DNA of 31,015 nt. Origin: an uncultured Eubacteriales bacterium (lineage in GTDB: Bacteria > Bacillota > Clostridia > Oscillospirales > Oscillospiraceae). The translations under genes and the position numbers were made by a program. The stretch spans positions 1-31,015 of the forward strand of contig USLX01000007.1 of NCBI GenBank assembly GCA_900555665.1, in the 5' to 3' direction. Positions within the stretch are counted from its first letter, which is position 1; the number at the start of each line of letters is the position of its first letter. The notes beneath the pieces were generated by a model. That model was not told the DNA's origin. It made no database searches and was given only the letters and a program-made list of their open reading frames with translations. Of this stretch, positions 13,937-23,300 are shown in pieces.

Positions 13937-14133
13937 TTTGTAGGGGCGGACGACCCTGTCCGCCCGTCCCCGCCGCAGCGGCTGACGCAGACGCAACGCG
14001 AGGCGGATGAGGGTCGGGGAGCAAAAACGATACGCTGTGCAGTTGGGTGAGTGCTCCCTACCCTCATCCGTCTGCTCCGCTTCGCTCCGCAGCCACCTTC
14101 CCCCAAGGGAAGGCTTTTCCGCTGCGGCGGGGA
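13937..14133. repeat. second hairpin-repeat family bounded by 15-bp inverted repeats (copy D)
   Basis: TCCCCGCCGCAGCGG at 13967-13981 is inverted exactly at 14119-14133; the same 15-mer also occurs in repeat copies A and B. Inside, GGCGGATGAGGGT...GGGGAGC pairs with GCTCCCTACCCTCATCCG across about 35 bases, followed by GCGGAGCGAAGCGG and CTTCCCCCAAGGGAAG hairpins. A GGGGCGGACG...TGTCCGCCC hairpin (about 13943-13965) precedes it, like the one at 8843-8864. Nothing codes here; the gap between convergent genes (13897-14154) is almost entirely repeat. Confidence 0.8.
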
Positions 14134-14154
14134 TTTCCCTTCAAGTCTGTATGG

Positions 14155-15489
14155 TCATTGTAGGGCATGATAGGCCGCCCACGTCTGCTCCGGATCGCGG
14201 GACGCCAGCAAATACGTCCGCCCCTCCGTCTGCACGAGCAAAAACGGCGGCTGCGTGGGATCAAGGCAGAGATTGAGGCCGCCATAGCCGCGCGCGACGT
14301 AACGCCCGTGCATCACATGCTCCATCGAGGTACCGTTCGAGCGCGTCAGATGCTCCGGCAGGTCGTCCAAAAGCGTGACCTCGGTGATTTCCGTGCGCGG
14401 AATACAAGTTTCCTTGCCGCCATAGGTGCTGACCAACTCCGTCTCCGTGGCGGTCAGCGTCACGGGCCGCGTGTCGAGCGACGTCATCCACGGCCCGACG
14501 GCGAGCATGCCAAGCAAGCAGAGCGCCGCAAAGCCCAGGAAGGCGCGCCCCGTCGGCCGGGCGAGATTGACCGTCGTGTTGATGCCTGTGCGGGCATTGA
14601 CGATCAGGTGCCGGTCATCCGGGTTATAATAAAACTGGCCGAAAATCCAGCGGTCATCCTCATCGACGAGCGCGCCGGTCGCCGCGCCCGCTGTCAGCTT
14701 CGCCTGAAGTGCGCGGAGGCGGAATTCGTTGTAGAGCAAGTATGCGATGTGGAACAGCATCAATGCCCCGAGCGCACAGAGGGCAAACGTGGAATCCGGC
14801 GCAGCCAGCGAGAAAACCAGATTCAGCGCAGCCATCACCCACGCGCTCACAAGCCAGAGGCGCCCCCATCGGTGCAGCCGCACCTGACTGAGCACCTTGG
14901 CCAATTCCGCATTTTCATCGACACGCTCGCTCTTTTTACGGTAGCAGAACCGATAACAGACCCAAAACAAGACCACGCAGGCCGCATCCGTCAACAGCAC
15001 GATCCAGTCCTCCAAGCTCCAGAGCAGCGGAAGGAGGCTGAACACGAGCGGCAGCGCAAACAGCCACGGCGAGAGCCAGCGATAAGACGGAACGGCCGCA
15101 AGGTCGACGGTTTCCGTGCGCGGCGCAGCCTCCCCGCGCCACCCATGCTCCACCTTCAGGCGCTTGAGCGCGAGATTACACCGCGCATAGGGCACATACG
15201 GCAGGACGCAGACGAGCAGGAGCCAGACCGACCAGAGCGTCATATTCAGGCCAAACGCCCGCACAAACACGCACGGAACTGCCGCCAGCACCAGAGCGAT
15301 GCAAACCGTCCATTCCTGCCGCCGGAAACGGGCAAGACGCACAGCAACGTCCGGATCAGCCTGAAATGCCGGTGGGATCGTCACGCCGACGGCCAGATTT
15401 TTCTTGAATTTTGCGTCGTTGACCAGGACGCCAGACACCAGCGGCGCAATCCACAGTACGCTCAACCATAAAATCAGCCGCATGATCAT
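14155..15489 (-). CDS. multi-pass membrane protein with DUF5808-like motif
   Basis: This 444-residue protein has about eight membrane spans (near 5-23, 60-78, 83-103, 141-159, 162-182, 211-230, 235-253 and 316-336). A cytoplasmic segment at 276-310 (DEDDRWIFGQFYYNPDDRHLIV...GINTTVNLA) matches the DUF5808 pattern. A C-terminal soluble part after 340 has a PH-like beta-rich look (VTLTATETELVSTYGG...ITEVTLLDDLP). The gene overlaps the upstream GntR gene by 4 bases (ATGA) and is its only operon partner. GntR plus DUF1648/DUF5808 membrane proteins form a recurring clostridial/bacilli pair, with some members linked to SdpI-like immunity; that role is inference here. Confidence 0.8.
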   Translation of the reverse strand: MIMRLILWLSVLWIAPLVSGVLVNDAKFKKNLAVGVTIPPAFQADPDVAVRLARFRRQEWTVCIALVLAAVPCVFVRAFGLNMTLWSVWLLLVCVLPYVPYARCNLALKRLKVEHGWRGEAAPRTETVDLAAVPSYRWLSPWLFALPLVFSLLPLLWSLEDWIVLLTDAACVVLFWVCYRFCYRKKSERVDENAELAKVLSQVRLHRWGRLWLVSAWVMAALNLVFSLAAPDSTFALCALGALMLFHIAYLLYNEFRLRALQAKLTAGAATGALVDEDDRWIFGQFYYNPDDRHLIVNARTGINTTVNLARPTGRAFLGFAALCLLGMLAVGPWMTSLDTRPVTLTATETELVSTYGGKETCIPRTEITEVTLLDDLPEHLTRSNGTSMEHVMHGRYVARGYGGLNLCLDPTQPPFLLVQTEGRTYLLASRDPEQTWAAYHALQ

Positions 15490-15857
15490 CTGTCATCACC
15501 TCCGCAAAGCTCGGCGCAGAGCGCCAGAATGTCCTCCCGGCTCAATCCGGCCAATCTCAGCTCCGACAGGCACAACCGCAGCCGCTCGCGCTGCTCTGCC
15601 GTCGCGCAGGGCGGCCCGTCTGGGCAGGTCAGGACGCTGCCGCCGCGGCGGTCGGTTTGCAGATACCCTTCCGCCTTGAGCTGCTGATAGGCTTTGCTGA
15701 CCGTCATCACGTTCACACCGCTCTCCTCGGCCAAAATCCGCACCGGCGGAAGCTTTTCCCCCGGCCTCAGCCGCCCTTCGGCCACGGCCAGCACAATCTG
15801 ATCGCGCAGCTGCCGGTAGAGCGGGACACTACTTACAAAATCAAAGCTGATCAGCAT
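15486..15857 (-). CDS. GntR-family (YtrA subfamily) repressor
   Basis: This 123-residue regulator has a winged helix over about residues 10-76 (PLYRQLRDQIVLAVAEGRLR, GEKLPPVRILAEESGVNVMT, YLQTDRRGGSVL) and a short C-terminal helical tail (LRLAGLSREDILALCAEL). AAAGGAGG is placed 7 bases before the ATG. It is co-translated with the membrane protein encoded at 14155-15489. Its promoter is covered by a perfect 10-bp inverted repeat, indicating autorepression. It is a relative, not a near copy, of the GntR protein encoded at 10399-10776. Confidence 0.92.
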   Translation of the reverse strand: MLISFDFVSSVPLYRQLRDQIVLAVAEGRLRPGEKLPPVRILAEESGVNVMTVSKAYQQLKAEGYLQTDRRGGSVLTCPDGPPCATAEQRERLRLCLSELRLAGLSREDILALCAELCGGDDR

Positions 15858-15868
15858 GCGATCCCTCC

Positions 15869-15908
15869 TTTGTATTATTGATTATAATACAAATTATACA
15901 AAAGTCAA
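15869..15908 (-). promoter_or_regulatory. promoter and GntR operator
   Basis: On the - strand TTGACT (15908-15903) and TATAAT (15886-15881) are 16 bases apart. TTTGTATTAT (15869-15878) and ATAATACAAA (15884-15893) form a perfect inverted repeat with a five-base centre, running from the -10 towards the ribosome binding site. This is a convincing operator for the GntR protein. Confidence 0.85.
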
Positions 15909-15924
15909 TCCCCCAAATGCCATC

Positions 15925-15953
15925 TTGCGTTTCGGCGCGGCGTCGGGTATAAT
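15925..15953 (+). promoter_or_regulatory. promoter of the deoxynucleoside kinase gene
   Basis: TTGCGT (15925-15930), 17-base spacer, TATAAT (15948-15953), 30 bases before the ATG at 15984. It is back to back with the GntR promoter, with 16 bases between the two -35 elements. Confidence 0.78.
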
Positions 15954-15983
15954 GGGGAAGGTTTGCCGAAAGGGGGGAGAACC

Positions 15984-16574
15984 ATGCAGTATATTGCGAT
16001 CTGCGGAACGGTCGGCTCCGGAAAGACGACGCTTCTGCGCCGCCTGCTGGCGCAGTTTGGCCCCCGCGCGGCCTTTCATGAGGAGCGGCCGCAGGACAAT
16101 CCCTATATCAGCGACTATTACAGCGACTCCAAACGTTGGTCGTTCCACTCGCAGGTGACGTTTCTGTCGCTCTATTTTGATGACCCAAAGTGGAAAAACG
16201 CAGACGAAGCCGAATTTTTCTTCTTTGACCGTGCATTTCTGGAAAATCTAGTCATCGCCGAATACCGCCGCAACCAAGGCGACCTCACCGCCGACGAATA
16301 CGCCATTCTCTGCAAGCTTGCGCACGGCATCGAATCCCTTATGCCTCCGATCGATAAATATCTCTATCTCGACTGCTCCGTCCAGACCGTGCTCAGCCAT
16401 ATGCGTGAGCGCGGGCGCGACTATGAGGATGAACTCGATCTCATGTACGTCTATGAGCTCAAGGCGCTCTATGACGAGTGGGTAAAGACGCTCCCGCCGG
16501 AGCGGACGCTGCGCATCGACATGGACCGCGGTGAATACGATCTGGACGAAATTGTCCGTTTTCTGGAAACCTGA
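15984..16574 (+). CDS. deoxynucleoside kinase (dNK/dGK-dCK family)
   Basis: This 196-residue kinase phosphorylates deoxynucleosides in nucleotide salvage. The P-loop is GTVGSGKTT (8-16). EERPQDNPYISDYYSD (34-49) and KRWSFHSQVTFL correspond to the EP(V)xxNPYLxDFY...RWSFxxQ block, with an E-E-R variant where many members have EP. FFFDRAFLEN (79-88) is the ERS/DRS-type motif with Asp-Arg, and RERGRDYEDEL (141-151) is the arginine lid. The start is ATG at 15984 with AGGGGGGAG upstream; a TTG at 15963 is less likely. It is a single gene with its own promoter and terminator. Base specificity cannot be read from sequence alone. Confidence 0.88.
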   Translation: MQYIAICGTVGSGKTTLLRRLLAQFGPRAAFHEERPQDNPYISDYYSDSKRWSFHSQVTFLSLYFDDPKWKNADEAEFFFFDRAFLENLVIAEYRRNQGDLTADEYAILCKLAHGIESLMPPIDKYLYLDCSVQTVLSHMRERGRDYEDELDLMYVYELKALYDEWVKTLPPERTLRIDMDRGEYDLDEIVRFLET

Positions 16575-16578
16575 TTCT

Positions 16579-16608
16579 GCAGTCCCCGTCCATGGGGGCT
16601 GCTTTTTT
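16579..16608 (+). terminator. terminator of the deoxynucleoside kinase gene
   Basis: GCAGTCCCC (16579-16587) pairs with GGGGGCTGC (16594-16602), including one G-T pair, and is followed by TTTTTT (16603-16608). Confidence 0.9.
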
Positions 16609-17267
16609 GCACCACGCAGGCCACCGGCTGCGAAGCCAAGCGTCCGCATTCCCGAAAAATCAGGCTGGTCGCATCGAGCTGCGGCAAAACTCCGATTTTA
16701 AAACAGCAAACTCAAGACCGGCAGAACGTCGCTGCGCCAGGATGCGATCAAACTTGCAGTTCGGCGCAGCTTTTTTACCGCTTCTGGCAATTTAAGGAGG
16801 GGACCGGCCAGCATTTCAAGAAGCACGGAATGGCCTTTCCCTGGCATCCAATACTACACCCAGAAACGAGCAGCTGCCGTTTTATCAAGTGCATTTGAAT
16901 TTTCCGGCTTGTTCTTCCCGTCTCGCTCCGCGTGATGTGTGAAGCGAACGTTTTTTACAGGATCCCTCCACCGGCCTAGCCGGCGGTTTCCGAATTCAAT
17001 CATAACCACTGGCCCCCTTGGGGCCCGTTACCAGCCGAGCCTATAGATTCATCAACTCTTTTTTCCGCTGCATGATGCGCCCTACTGCTATTCAAATAGC
17101 GGCTTACCGCATTTTGCTTTTCGCGTCTCTCGATGATCTGCTTTTTTAAATTACACCTTATCAACTGCTTTCCAGACTTGTTCCTCGCCTCGCTCAGATA
17201 TTTTTTCTCGGCATAGTGAAAGATTTTTGGAACCACCGGCACGGCCGGTGGTTTTCTTTATACGGCA
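16609..17267. other. gene-free stretch with hairpins, possible decayed element
   Basis: No convincing gene lies in these roughly 660 bases. Structures seen: GCTGCGCC (16731-16738) with GGCGCAGC (16763-16770) over a 24-base loop followed by TTTTTT, which looks like a terminator or the 3' end of a small RNA, though I see no matching promoter. CCACCGGC/GCCGGCGG (16968-16986) followed by TTTCC, and AACCACCGGC/GCCGGTGGTT (17231-17253) followed by TTTC, are two near-identical hairpins about 260 bases apart in the same orientation. A GGCCCC/GGGGCC hairpin lies near 17010-17026. Base composition is more AT-rich than the neighbours. A - strand frame at 17000-17242 has no recognisable motif. Decay of an inserted element is a guess. 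Confidence 0.45.
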
Positions 17268-17302
17268 AAAAACAGGACAGGGTTTTCCCCTGTCCTGTTT
17301 TT
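17268..17302 (-). terminator. bidirectional terminator of the surface operon
   Basis: On the - strand AAAAACAGGACAGG pairs with the CCTGTCCTGTTTTT half, a stem of about 15 bp around a short A-rich loop, ending in T-rich sequence. It starts 9 bases beyond the stop of the giant surface protein gene and could stop transcription from either side. Confidence 0.88.
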
Positions 17303-17311
17303 GCATTGGTT

Positions 17312-20300
17312 TTAGCGGTTCATCAGTTTCTGAAACCGCATGAAGATGGCCGCGGCCTGCGCCCGGGTGGTCGTGCCCTTCGGGTTCAGGCGGTTGCCGC
17401 CGACGCCGTCCAGAATGCCGTTCTGCACGGCCCAGACCATCGCGTCGCGCGCCCAGCTGCTCACGCTCGCGCTGTCCGCAAAGCGCAGCGCGCCGCTCAC
17501 TGCCGGGCTGCCGACATAGCGGTAGAGCATCGCTGCGAGCTGTTCGCGGGTCAGCGTCCCCATCGGGTTCGCGCCGTCGGTAATGCCGAGGCCCATGGCC
17601 CACGTCCGGCCCACTTCATACCACGTCGAGCTGCGCCCAGTGTCCTGACCGGCAATTCTCGCCAGCATCGTCCACGTCTGCGCGCGCGTCGCCGCCGCGT
17701 TCGGGCCGAAGGTCGTCTTCGTCGTGCCGTTCATCAGGCCGAGGTTATAGGCCCAGTCGATGGCCTCATGATACCAGCGGCCTGCATCGAGGTCATAGAA
17801 GCTCTCGCACGCGCAATTGGCATAACCGTTCGCGCAGCCATTGCCGCCGATGATCAGCGGCAGAACCGTGTCGATTACCGACGTCGCCGGCAAAACCGTC
17901 AGCGTGCCGGGCACAAATGCCAGCGTGTAGTAGTCCTCCCAGTGCTTCGCCGTGCCGCCCGTCTTAAACACCGCATAGGGCGTCACACGGAAGGTGCCCG
18001 CCGTTTTGCCATCGGTCGAGACGGAGGCGGTCATCGTCTGGAAGACGTCGGAGACAGAATCCATCGGATTCAGGCCCGTGGCCGTCGCCGTAAAGGACGG
18101 CAGCGGGTCATTTGCGGTCATCGTCGCGCTGGAGGCCGTGACCGTGATCTGGCCCATCGTGACGGTCAGGGTATAGTAGGCAGTTGCCTCTGCATAGCCG
18201 CCCGTCTCATCGGAAACCGCCTTGATCCTGACCGTTCCCGGACGCTCGAACGTGACCTTGCCGTTTGTATCGACCTTGGCAATTGTCTCCTTCTCGCTGG
18301 TCCAGGTGACGTTCCCCTTTGCTTTTTCCGCGTGGAGAAGGACGCTGGCCTGCGAATAGGAGTAGCTGCCCTCCTCATTGCCGGAGGTATCCTTGACTGC
18401 GAAGCCGGTCTGCTGCGGCTTATCCGTGACCGTCAGCTTGAGGTTGACCGTAAACGTGCCATGGTTGTCGCTATCCGCGAGCGTCAGCGGGAGCGTATAC
18501 ACCTTCCCGACCAGGTTTGCATCATCCTGAATCGAAACCTTGACGCTGAGAGAGCCGTTCGAGCCCTGGCTCAGGACGATCTCCGCGGCTTTTGTGAGAA
18601 TCTTCGCGTCCACGCCGTTTGCATCCTTCGGCGTGCCGAAGCGGAAGAGATCCTTGTCGTTTGTAAACCGATAGCCGGCCGGAACCTGGATCGTGGCCTC
18701 CGCGCCGCGCGTCACCGGCGCTTCCACCGGATTTGTCGTAAACGGGGTGTTGGCATTCTTCGTAACAACCAGCTTCCCGATCACCTCGTCATGGGCGACC
18801 GCATAGTTTCCGCTCGTCTCCTGCAGCGTCTCTACACCAACGTCGAACTCCCCGACATCATAATATCCGGCCGCATTCTTCGTCCCGTTTACCTTCAGCT
18901 TGCCACTCCACCGCGGCGCCTTGTCGCCGGAAGGCAGTGTGCCGCCGTCCGTCGCCGTCACTGTCAGCTTGTCCGCCGAAACGGTCAGCAAATCGTTCAG
19001 CTCCGTTCCATACGGCGCCGAAAGGTCACCCTTCAGCGCAGCCTTGACCTGCCGCGTGTTGATCTTCCATTCCGCCGAGCCTGGCTGGCAGCAAGGCGAG
19101 CCAATGCGCACGGTGTAGGTTCTTGCGTTGGTCGCGTTCGTCTCCCCGCCCGCGTTCACCGACGGAAGCAGTAAGCTCTTCCCGTCATCCAGCTGGAAGC
19201 TATACACCGCAAAGACCTTCTGTTCTTCTCCGTTGTAGGAGAACGACTGATCCGTATACGGTTTTTTACAATCACGGTCCGTGTACAGCGTCACCGTCAG
19301 CGCCTTCTTGCTCTTTTCCACGGTCACGGTCAGCGTATAGTTTGTCTGGGCGGTGACCTGATAGTTGTTCCGCTGCACCGTTGTCGGATTCGAAACCGTC
19401 ACCGTGTAGGTGCCGGGAACCGGATATTGCTTCTGATCCTCGTCCTGCGCATACTTTCCGCTCGTCAGCTCCGGGAAGGTCAGAGTCTGCCCGAGGTCGC
19501 TCAGCTTCACGGTTTCCGTGCCAATGGTCACATTGGCCTCACCGAGCAGCGCAAGCAGCTCGTCCGTCGACTTGCCGAACTCCGCCTCGATGCTTGCCGT
19601 CACGGTGTCCACCGTCTTCGGCGTGATCTCCCAGGTGACGCCATCCGTAAACTTGAGCGTGTAATTTTGCGCGCTCTCGGAGGCAAGCGCCAAGTCGCCC
19701 CGCGTGACCGTCTGGGTGCCGGCGTCCGTGGAGCGGAGCGCCATCGAGCCGGTCAGCTTTGCCGCATGCTTGCCTTCCAGATTTCCGGTCACATCGTAGG
19801 CACTTGCAAGCGCGTTCGCGATCTGGTCGCTGCCATACTCGAAGATCTGGCCGGCCTTCGGCGTCACGGTGATCTCGCGCGCCGTGATCGCGCCGGAAAA
19901 CGCCGTCTCGGTCGTGCTGTCGATCTGATAATTGCTGACAAGGCCGTTTGTAGCCTTCAGCAGGCCGCTGTCCACGCTGAGCGGGATGTTGTTGCCCACA
20001 TCCTCGCTTAAATAGGTCATTTTGCTAAGATCGACCGTGAGCACATCGGTTCCGACCGCGCCGGTCACGGTGAAGCTGTCCGCCGTGATCCCGGCCGGCA
20101 GATCGTTTGTGCCGTCGTAGGTCTTTGTGATCGTCACGCCGTCCTTCAGCGCGACGGTCACAGGCTTCGGATCGATCTTCAGGGTGGGATCATTCGCCAC
20201 ATAGAGGGTGTAGTTCTCCGGATTCACACCCTCGAGCACTGCGCCCAGCGTATACGGCCACTGGTTGGCGTTGTAATAATCGCCCGTCTTTTCTGCGCCA

Positions 20301-23300
20301 CCCGGAAACAGGCGAACCATAGTCCCGAGCTTGTCGGTGAGATCGTAGTCACTGAGGCTGTCCCTAGATCTGACAACTTTCACGTCCTCGCCAAGCGCAA
20401 GCAGAGTGCTGTCCGCATCGCCGTATGTCCCGGTTCTGTTCTGCACGCCCTTGAGCGTCAGCGTGACCGGCTTGATCTTTGCGCCATTTGGGCCAAAGTT
20501 TTTAAACGTGACATCCTCGGGTGTTACCGTGTAGTTCTCCTGAATGGTGCCATTGCCCCGCTCGATGAGCGCCCAGGTAATTTTGGCAAGGTCGTCAGAT
20601 GCATCCGAAATCCAGGAACCAACGTCAGTGCCATTGAAGGTCAGATTATTCTCCGATGCATGAACGGTGAGACTTTCGCCATCCACCCAGCCGCCGTAAC
20701 GTACCTGCAGTACACCGTGCAAGCTTTTCGTGCTGTCCCAAGGCTTATCCTGAGCCTCAATGGTCACCTTGATATGCTTCGGCGTGATTTTTCCATCGCG
20801 GTAGGCGACAATCACATCATGGCCATCCGTGTCGCCAATCTTATAGTTCCCTGCGTCCTTGCCGGTCAGGGCGCCAGCGGCCGGGATCTCCAGCTTCACG
20901 GTCTTTTCGCCCGCATCCTTCGACGCCTCCAGGCCATCTTTGACTAAGAACTTCACCGAAACACCCGTCTGATTCTCGTTCAGAAATACCGTGTCACCCT
21001 CCAAAACGCCGCTCGTCAACTGGACATAGTCCGTCCAATTCTCGCCGGTGGCCCAGGTGTAGGTATCATATTTGCCGTCATACTCCTTCGAGATCGTCTT
21101 CGAGCCAGACGTATTTTCGCCAAGGGTCAGCTGCTTCTTGGCAACTGTGATCCGGCCGGCGCAGACCTCTACCTGGTTATATTTTCCGTCTATCGAGGTA
21201 AAGTAGGAAACCACCCAGTAGGTCCCGGCATCCATGACTTTCTTGTCTGTATCGAGGATCGCATCGCCGCGCTGGCCGTTCTTGTCCTCATAGAACAGCT
21301 TAAGATAATGGCCTTCGATCTCCTTGCCGTTCGGTTCCAGCGCACTGACGGCAGGATTTTTTATCGCATGGGCAATCTGGAATTGGGAGAACGTTTCCCC
21401 GTTGTATTCCAGGTTGTCAATGTCGTGCATGAAGTCGTTCAGGGTCGGGGTTTCTTTCTGGCTGTTTTGGAAGGTCAGGGTGATGCCTGTCAGGGTCAGG
21501 GTAAAGGTCTTGTCCCCGGCCTTCACTGTCAGCGTGCCGGACTGGTTCGCCGCCTCAGAGGTCAGGGTGACAGTCCAGCCGAAGGGAGCATCGCTCCAGG
21601 TAAAGCCCGTGGCTTGGGCTGGAGTCACCTCATAATGATTGATGAAGCTGTCGCCATACTGGTCTTTCACGGAAGAAATCTTGACGTTTGCGCTGGCTGT
21701 CGGGGCCGGGAGCACTGCGCTGGAGTTTCCATCCGCCGTTTTGGTTGCCTCGGAGCCATTGACCGTGAATGTCACATCACTCAGCACGGAGGCTGCGCGC
21801 TTGATCGTCAGCTCTTTGCTTTCCAGCGGTTTAACCTCTGTAACGTCGTCATTGCCCGTGCTGTTGGTCACATTGATCGTCAGCTTTTTCCCGGTCGTAT
21901 CCGTGATCGTTTCCTTTGCCCTGGCGTCTACGCGGATTGTAACCAGTCCATTTCCCGTGTTTGGCACGATACCGGTCTGCTCATCGACTTCGTTGCCATC
22001 CAGTACGATTTCTGCATACTGCTCGGCATTGGGCATGGCCGTGCCGTACTGGTCAAACACCGCGATCTGGAACTTCCGCTCCACCGTATCGCTGCCAACC
22101 GGCACCTCAATGTCGCCCGCCTCGCCGACTTCCGTAATCGTCGCCCTCGTCGGGGTGCTCTTCGCCATTGTAAACTTACGTCCGCCTGTTTCCAGAGAAA
22201 GCGAAGCACCGAAGTTCGCACGGATGCGATGTTCACCGCTTCCGAACAGCAGCTCGCCATTCACCCAGGCATTCGTCAGCTCTGCCGAAATGGTGCCGTC
22301 TTCATTTTGTACAAATGCGCACGCAATCTTTGTATGCGCATTGTTGTCCCCAATATAGTAGAGCTCAAACGCATCAGCGGGAACGGTAACTTCCTTGCCG
22401 TTCTCGATCATCGGCTGTCCGTACTGGTCAAGCACATAGACCGGTGCAACTTTCCACCTCAGCTTTTCACCAACAGCGGGAACTGTCCGGTCATCTTCAA
22501 CCGTTACAATATAATTTGTATAACCGTTTTCGGCCCTGCAGCCCAGCGAAGTAGCTTCCAGGTCAGCTTTCTGAATGGTGACAAGCTTTTCTCCCAAGCT
22601 CTTTCCATCGCCAACAGAAGCAGACAGCTTCACTTTCACCGGCAGATTCAGGTCTGCCGCACCCTTGGAAACTGTCAGCACCTTGGTCGACGCATCAAAT
22701 ATCAGCCCCGCAGGCAGTGTTTCACCATTTTCCAGCGTCGCAGAAATCGTGATATTCTTCGGCTGCGGCTCCAACTGCACGTCGTTTCCATCGGTGTCCT
22801 TGTACTGGCTATAAACTGTCGCTGCAACCGCGACTTCCAAATCCGGCTGCGTCCCAAACGGAACCTCCAACGTGCTTCCGTCTCCGCTGAGTGGCGTGCC
22901 ATCCTTGGTCGTGAGCGTAAGAATCGCCTTCGTCGCCTTCGGCAAACTGCTTTCAACCGTGAAGTTGCAAGACCTTCCCTGCTGCGCCAGGCCTTGCGCA
23001 AAGGGGATAACGGTACAAGTTACGTCATTTGCAAGGTCACTTTTAATATGGATCTTATTGTCCTGAAGATAAACCGAACCTTTTGCCCTGTCATCACTCA
23101 GTGTCAGCTGGGCTCCGGTAGTGGCATTCTCCATCTTATCGCCATACTGGTCATAGGCCCGGATATCCAGGTCAATGGTCTTCAGGCTCGCCTCGCCCGG
23201 CGCCGGCGCCGTATACGACTCTTTAAAGACGTTGGCAAACTCCACCGACGTCAGCACAGGGCTCTCGCTGGTGATATCAAGCGTAATCTGCTTGCTGAGT

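Noticed and set aside
17000..17242. 80-codon - strand frame
   Set aside because: There is no ribosome site and no recognisable motif, and hairpins lie at its edges. It might be a remnant but cannot be supported as a gene.
17216..19174. 652-codon open frame on the + strand
   Set aside because: It is antisense to the SLH end of the giant gene, which has clear SLH motifs; the Arg/Ala-rich translation matches no family.
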